DNA from: CAZAYP01 sp964489425 [NCBI: uncultured Verrucomicrobiota bacterium]
Lineage (GTDB): Bacteria; Verrucomicrobiota; Kiritimatiellia; RZYC01
NCBI GenBank assembly: GCA_964489425.1
Contig: CAZAYP010000087.1
Location: forward strand, 1-19,196
Direction: 5' to 3'
Length of the DNA stretch: 19,196 nucleotides
Shown here: piece after piece, positions 17,101 through 19,196 of the stretch
Position numbering within the stretch: the first letter of the stretch is position 1
Layout of the letters: every line of letters begins with the position of its first letter
Translations under genes and position numbers: made by a program
The notes under the pieces: generated by a model
What the model saw: only the letters and a program-made list of their open reading frames with translations
What the model was told of the DNA's origin: nothing
Databases searched by the model: none

Positions 17101-19196
17101 GGCGCAACGCCGGCGCCGCCAGCGGCAGGCGCAGGATTTGGGGCCCGGTAAGACCCGCCGCGCGCCAAGCCTCGAAGACCGCCTGGCCGCGGTCCGGGGC
17201 GGCGGCCAGGGCGCGCAGCCCCCACTTGATCGTCTGGGATCGCGCGCGGCGGCGGGCAGCGGCGGGTTCGATCAGCGGCAGGACTGGCGCCAGGTTCTGG
17301 CATGCCACGGTCAGCACAATGACGTCATGCGGCGCGAGCCACACGGCATCGGCCATCTGGCGCAACCCGGCGGCCAGCGCTTCGGGGTGGAGTTCCGTTG
17401 CCGCGCGGTACTGCTCCAGCAATGTCACGGCCAACAGGCTGCGGTAATCGGCGTTCCATGGCGCACGTTGCACGGCCGCGGCCAGGTCTTGGATTGCGGC
17501 CGGGTACATGGCCAATTCTTCTTCCTTGAGCCCCGCCTGCACCAAATCCTTGATGCGTTGGCGCTCTGCCGGGGACAGGGCGCGACCCGCCCCCTGCCGG
17601 GATGCGTCGAGGTTCTCGTTGACGAGACGATTGCGGCGCTCCTTGAATGTTGCGAGCCGCTCCATGCCGCGCAGGTACCAGCCGACCGCCTGGCGGGGTG
17701 CCGCCTGGCAGGCGCGGTCCAGCAGCGCCCCGGCCTCGGCGCCCGCTGGGTCCGGCCCTGGCAGCCAGAAGTAAATGTCGGGCGCGAACCCCATGGCGCG
17801 CTTGCCCGCTTCCTGTAACCAGGCGGCGTGTGCGGCGGCGTATGTGGCATGGCCCAGCCAGGCGACGCAGAGCGTCAATCCGGCCAGCGCGAGCGCCCGG
17901 CGCAGCGGCGACGCTGGCTGGGGTTCCGGCCCCGCGGCGGCCGCGGGTGCCGGGCTGCCCGCCTCGCCGGCTGCCGCCAGCACGGCCCCCAGCGCGACCA
18001 GGAATGGCACGGTCACCCCGGGCCGCGTGGACAGGTTGAAGTCCACCAGCGCGTGCGCCAGGGCCGCGGCCACGCCCGCCAGCCCGCCGACGGCCAGCCA
18101 GGCATCGCGGCCGCCCTTGGGCAACGCGAGCACGGCGCGGCCGCGCCGCAAGGCCCAGACCAGCAGCGCCGCCAGGGGGATCGCGCCGATCACCCCCAGC
18201 TCACAGGCGGCCTGGAGATAATCGTTGTGCACCAAGTCCAGGCGCACGTCACCCCAGCCGGCCGGCTGGTACCGGGGCAGCCCCTCGGCCGCGCACCCCA
18301 GCCCCACGCCCAGCGGATGATCCACGAGCATGCGGCCGGCAGCGGCCCAGGCATGCAGGCGGGCCAGCGTAAAGCCCGGCGCCGCCGCGGCGCGGCGCTG
18401 CTCCAGCATGCGCCGGCCTGGGCCGGAGGCGACCAGCAGGCACAAGGTCATGGCTAACAGGAAGCCGATCCGGATGGCTGGCGCCCGGGACCGCAGCACC
18501 CGCGCATAAAAGAAGACCGACAAGCCTGTCCCGGCCAAGCCCGCGGCCACGAGCGCGCCGCGCGAGCCGGACATCAGCAAGGCCGCTCCCTGCACCAGCA
18601 ACGCGGCCAACAGCGCCAGCATCGGCCAGTTCCGGGCCATGGAGTGCGGCTGCAGCAAGCGCGGCGCGGGCCGGTTTTCGCCCACGGGCCGGAGCCACTT
18701 GGCGATCCATCCGAACAGGGCGCCAAGCGTCAGCGGGACGGTGATCGCCAGCAGGCCGCCGAACGCGTTGCCGCTGGAAAAGGTGCCGGCCATGCGGAAC
18801 CCGGCGAACGGCCCCGCATTCCACCAATCCGAACGGTACAGGAGGATGCCGATCACGGCTTGCGTGGCGCCGATGCCCAGCAGCAGGTGGAAAACCAGGC
18901 TGCGGGCCGCGCGCCCCCGCAGCCCGCGGACCGCCGCGGCCAGCAATAAACCATACGCTGCCCACTGGACGATCGCCTGGCCGCTGGTTCCGGGATTGAA
19001 CGCCAGGGAGGTGAAGCCGCCCCCGGGGAACAGCAGCCGGTACCCGGCCCGGGCCAGCGGTTGCAGGCCGGCCAGCAGGCCGATTGGCATGGCCGCCAAC
19101 TGTACGGCCAGCCAGGCGAACAGGGCCGTGGCCAGCCACCACGGGCTCCGCCACCAGGGCCGCGGCGCCGGCGCCGCGCCGCCGGCCGGCGCGACC
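14156..19196 (-). CDS. O-antigen ligase-like membrane protein fused to TPR, beta and DUF4838 domains (5' partial)
   Basis: The frame is open to the window edge, giving at least 1679 residues. The nearest in-window start (TTG at 19099) would cut into the first membrane helix (WWLATALFAWLAV), so the true start lies outside. The region 19196-17830 is a polytopic O-antigen ligase/Wzy-like domain, with LLMSGSRGA near 18570 and LVHNDYLQAACELG near 18220. It joins lipid-linked glycans to acceptors at the outer face of the inner membrane. The stretch from about 17830 to 16370 is TPR-like helices. From 16280 to 15930 lies a beta domain (VVLRGFDLV). From about 15920 to the end is a DUF4838 module with INDSTNWCECAGC near 15180, a family tied to glycoside-hydrolase-like carbohydrate proteins. 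By the positive-inside rule (PLRRAL before the last helix) the C-terminal part should be outside. The stop overlaps the start of the SGNH gene. Confidence 0.85.
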   Translation of the reverse strand, partial: VAPAGGAAPAPRPWWRSPWWLATALFAWLAVQLAAMPIGLLAGLQPLARAGYRLLFPGGGFTSLAFNPGTSGQAIVQWAAYGLLLAAAVRGLRGRAARSLVFHLLLGIGATQAVIGILLYRSDWWNAGPFAGFRMAGTFSSGNAFGGLLAITVPLTLGALFGWIAKWLRPVGENRPAPRLLQPHSMARNWPMLALLAALLVQGAALLMSGSRGALVAAGLAGTGLSVFFYARVLRSRAPAIRIGFLLAMTLCLLVASGPGRRMLEQRRAAAAPGFTLARLHAWAAAGRMLVDHPLGVGLGCAAEGLPRYQPAGWGDVRLDLVHNDYLQAACELGVIGAIPLAALLVWALRRGRAVLALPKGGRDAWLAVGGLAGVAAALAHALVDFNLSTRPGVTVPFLVALGAVLAAAGEAGSPAPAAAAGPEPQPASPLRRALALAGLTLCVAWLGHATYAAAHAAWLQEAGKRAMGFAPDIYFWLPGPDPAGAEAGALLDRACQAAPRQAVGWYLRGMERLATFKERRNRLVNENLDASRQGAGRALSPAERQRIKDLVQAGLKEEELAMYPAAIQDLAAAVQRAPWNADYRSLLAVTLLEQYRAATELHPEALAAGLRQMADAVWLAPHDVIVLTVACQNLAPVLPLIEPAAARRRARSQTIKWGLRALAAAPDRGQAVFEAWRAAGLTGPQILRLPLAAPALRQLYKIFEREADGSNALACLETLLAAPVPSDPRAQRDAFDYAGLVRQQRCRWLFRLGRWADYRALAHAVQPQAYRDLIAAQLAAGLPDAGSSRVQADALRRVRARFGLDPDHSLALWNLENTQGNYQEADRLLCDVYMAALDPDAIIRAVPPDELPAHLRYDRALWHLRATYNAVERGDPDAATAALVQALRLDVPYAYRPRLQCLLATQQLTSGRKREALATLMDALRSAPTCRPALEWLCQNGAAAMPMPGASAPAQRVVDALGAITPPQGLHAAMLGGRVVLRGFDLVADAATDRLRARTYWEFRGPVPADLAAVVAIHATDYQPVLGHTVEFAKSQSVLFSAGEPLVDSVVVLESVFPAPKTAGPKLIMGLQSQGVWLPTMENLAYIEVNEWERFVRRTLPDHGPAGQPALAVTAADPAASATLAASWAALTETSSTTATGDSINVRFALMPVDPDSGLDLSVLGPGGYVLRSRGGDPMVCAASAAGLMAGAGALARLAFDRTMYLPDPAFARPPASGMARQDLWVLDSPAFALRELGQGFRATNQWATAWRLANRVSEPALTARAPFEHHVDRLWAAAMTPDIFPEIAGQRPVPEPGNWQPCLSVSGLALRAAATITKAWQAPGAPRTYSLTINDSTNWCECAGCQALAPPDQRSVPAANRWWSQPYWGWVNAVAGHLAPLFPTAQIGAAAYINVQEAPPFPVASNVVVYLCQDAAGYFDARERDANLELLTNWVACAPHVTRYAYAGLGSWVFPRYCPREMAIDIRSAYEAGIRDFYTETCWPQWQDAPLPWMTAQWLWNPWLDAAALQTQFCGAVFGSAADVMDRYFTRLQAAWQSASEGFWFDGLGNLEQQARRYPAPVRRELGGLLDQAQMRLAGDPTALARLDRVRIPWALADLLAQEIELCAEIKARPDEAPRLLGQLEQAIGKRRNLISSLPAAPWAQSLRDALAWGGTLARWEQRETETMDQARKVTIP

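Overview
The window is a G+C-rich bacterial chromosome segment whose genes have Shine-Dalgarno starts. I infer a member of the PVC superphylum, most likely Verrucomicrobiota, Kiritimatiellota or Lentisphaerota. The reasons are a decayed 'Rhodopirellula'-type (ISAzo13-like) transposase, a LTD-CotH surface protein, a DUF4838 module, and TPR-rich envelope proteins. No rRNA or marker gene confirms this, so the taxonomy is an inference.

Layout. Bases 1-500 hold a dead transposase fragment and the upstream region of thrC. Threonine synthase (thrC, 501-1754, +) converges, eight bases apart, on a 90-residue three-helix membrane protein (1763-2035, -). Bases 2142-6260 (-) are a tight three-gene operon in the order VTC-domain polyphosphate polymerase, DUF4956 membrane protein, and a membrane-anchored LTD/CotH protein. 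A repeat-rich gene-free stretch (6261-6676) separates it from a solitary flagellin (6677-8329, -). Flagellin and the B12-dependent ribonucleotide reductase nrdJ (8620-11559, +) diverge from a shared control region. That region carries a sigma-54-like promoter on the flagellin side and a sigma-70-like promoter with two NrdR-box-like sites on the nrdJ side. nrdJ converges on a stand-alone Lrp/AsnC ligand-binding (RAM) domain protein (11573-11851, -).

The rest (11961-19196, -) is a two-gene unit. A giant polyprotein, cut by the window edge (at least 1679 residues), joins an O-antigen-ligase/polymerase-like membrane domain, TPR repeats, a beta domain and a C-terminal DUF4838 carbohydrate-active module. 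Its stop codon overlaps the GTG start of a membrane-anchored SGNH/GDSL hydrolase with TPR repeats, both inside and after the catalytic fold.

The genes suggest two envelope modules with housekeeping genes (thrC, nrdJ) between them: a polyphosphate/CotH module and a surface-glycan assembly-and-editing module. The most unusual item is the ligase-TPR-DUF4838 fusion coupled to the SGNH-TPR hydrolase. The NrdR-like sites four helical turns apart, the internally duplicated flagellin and the split LTD domain in the CotH protein also deserve a look.
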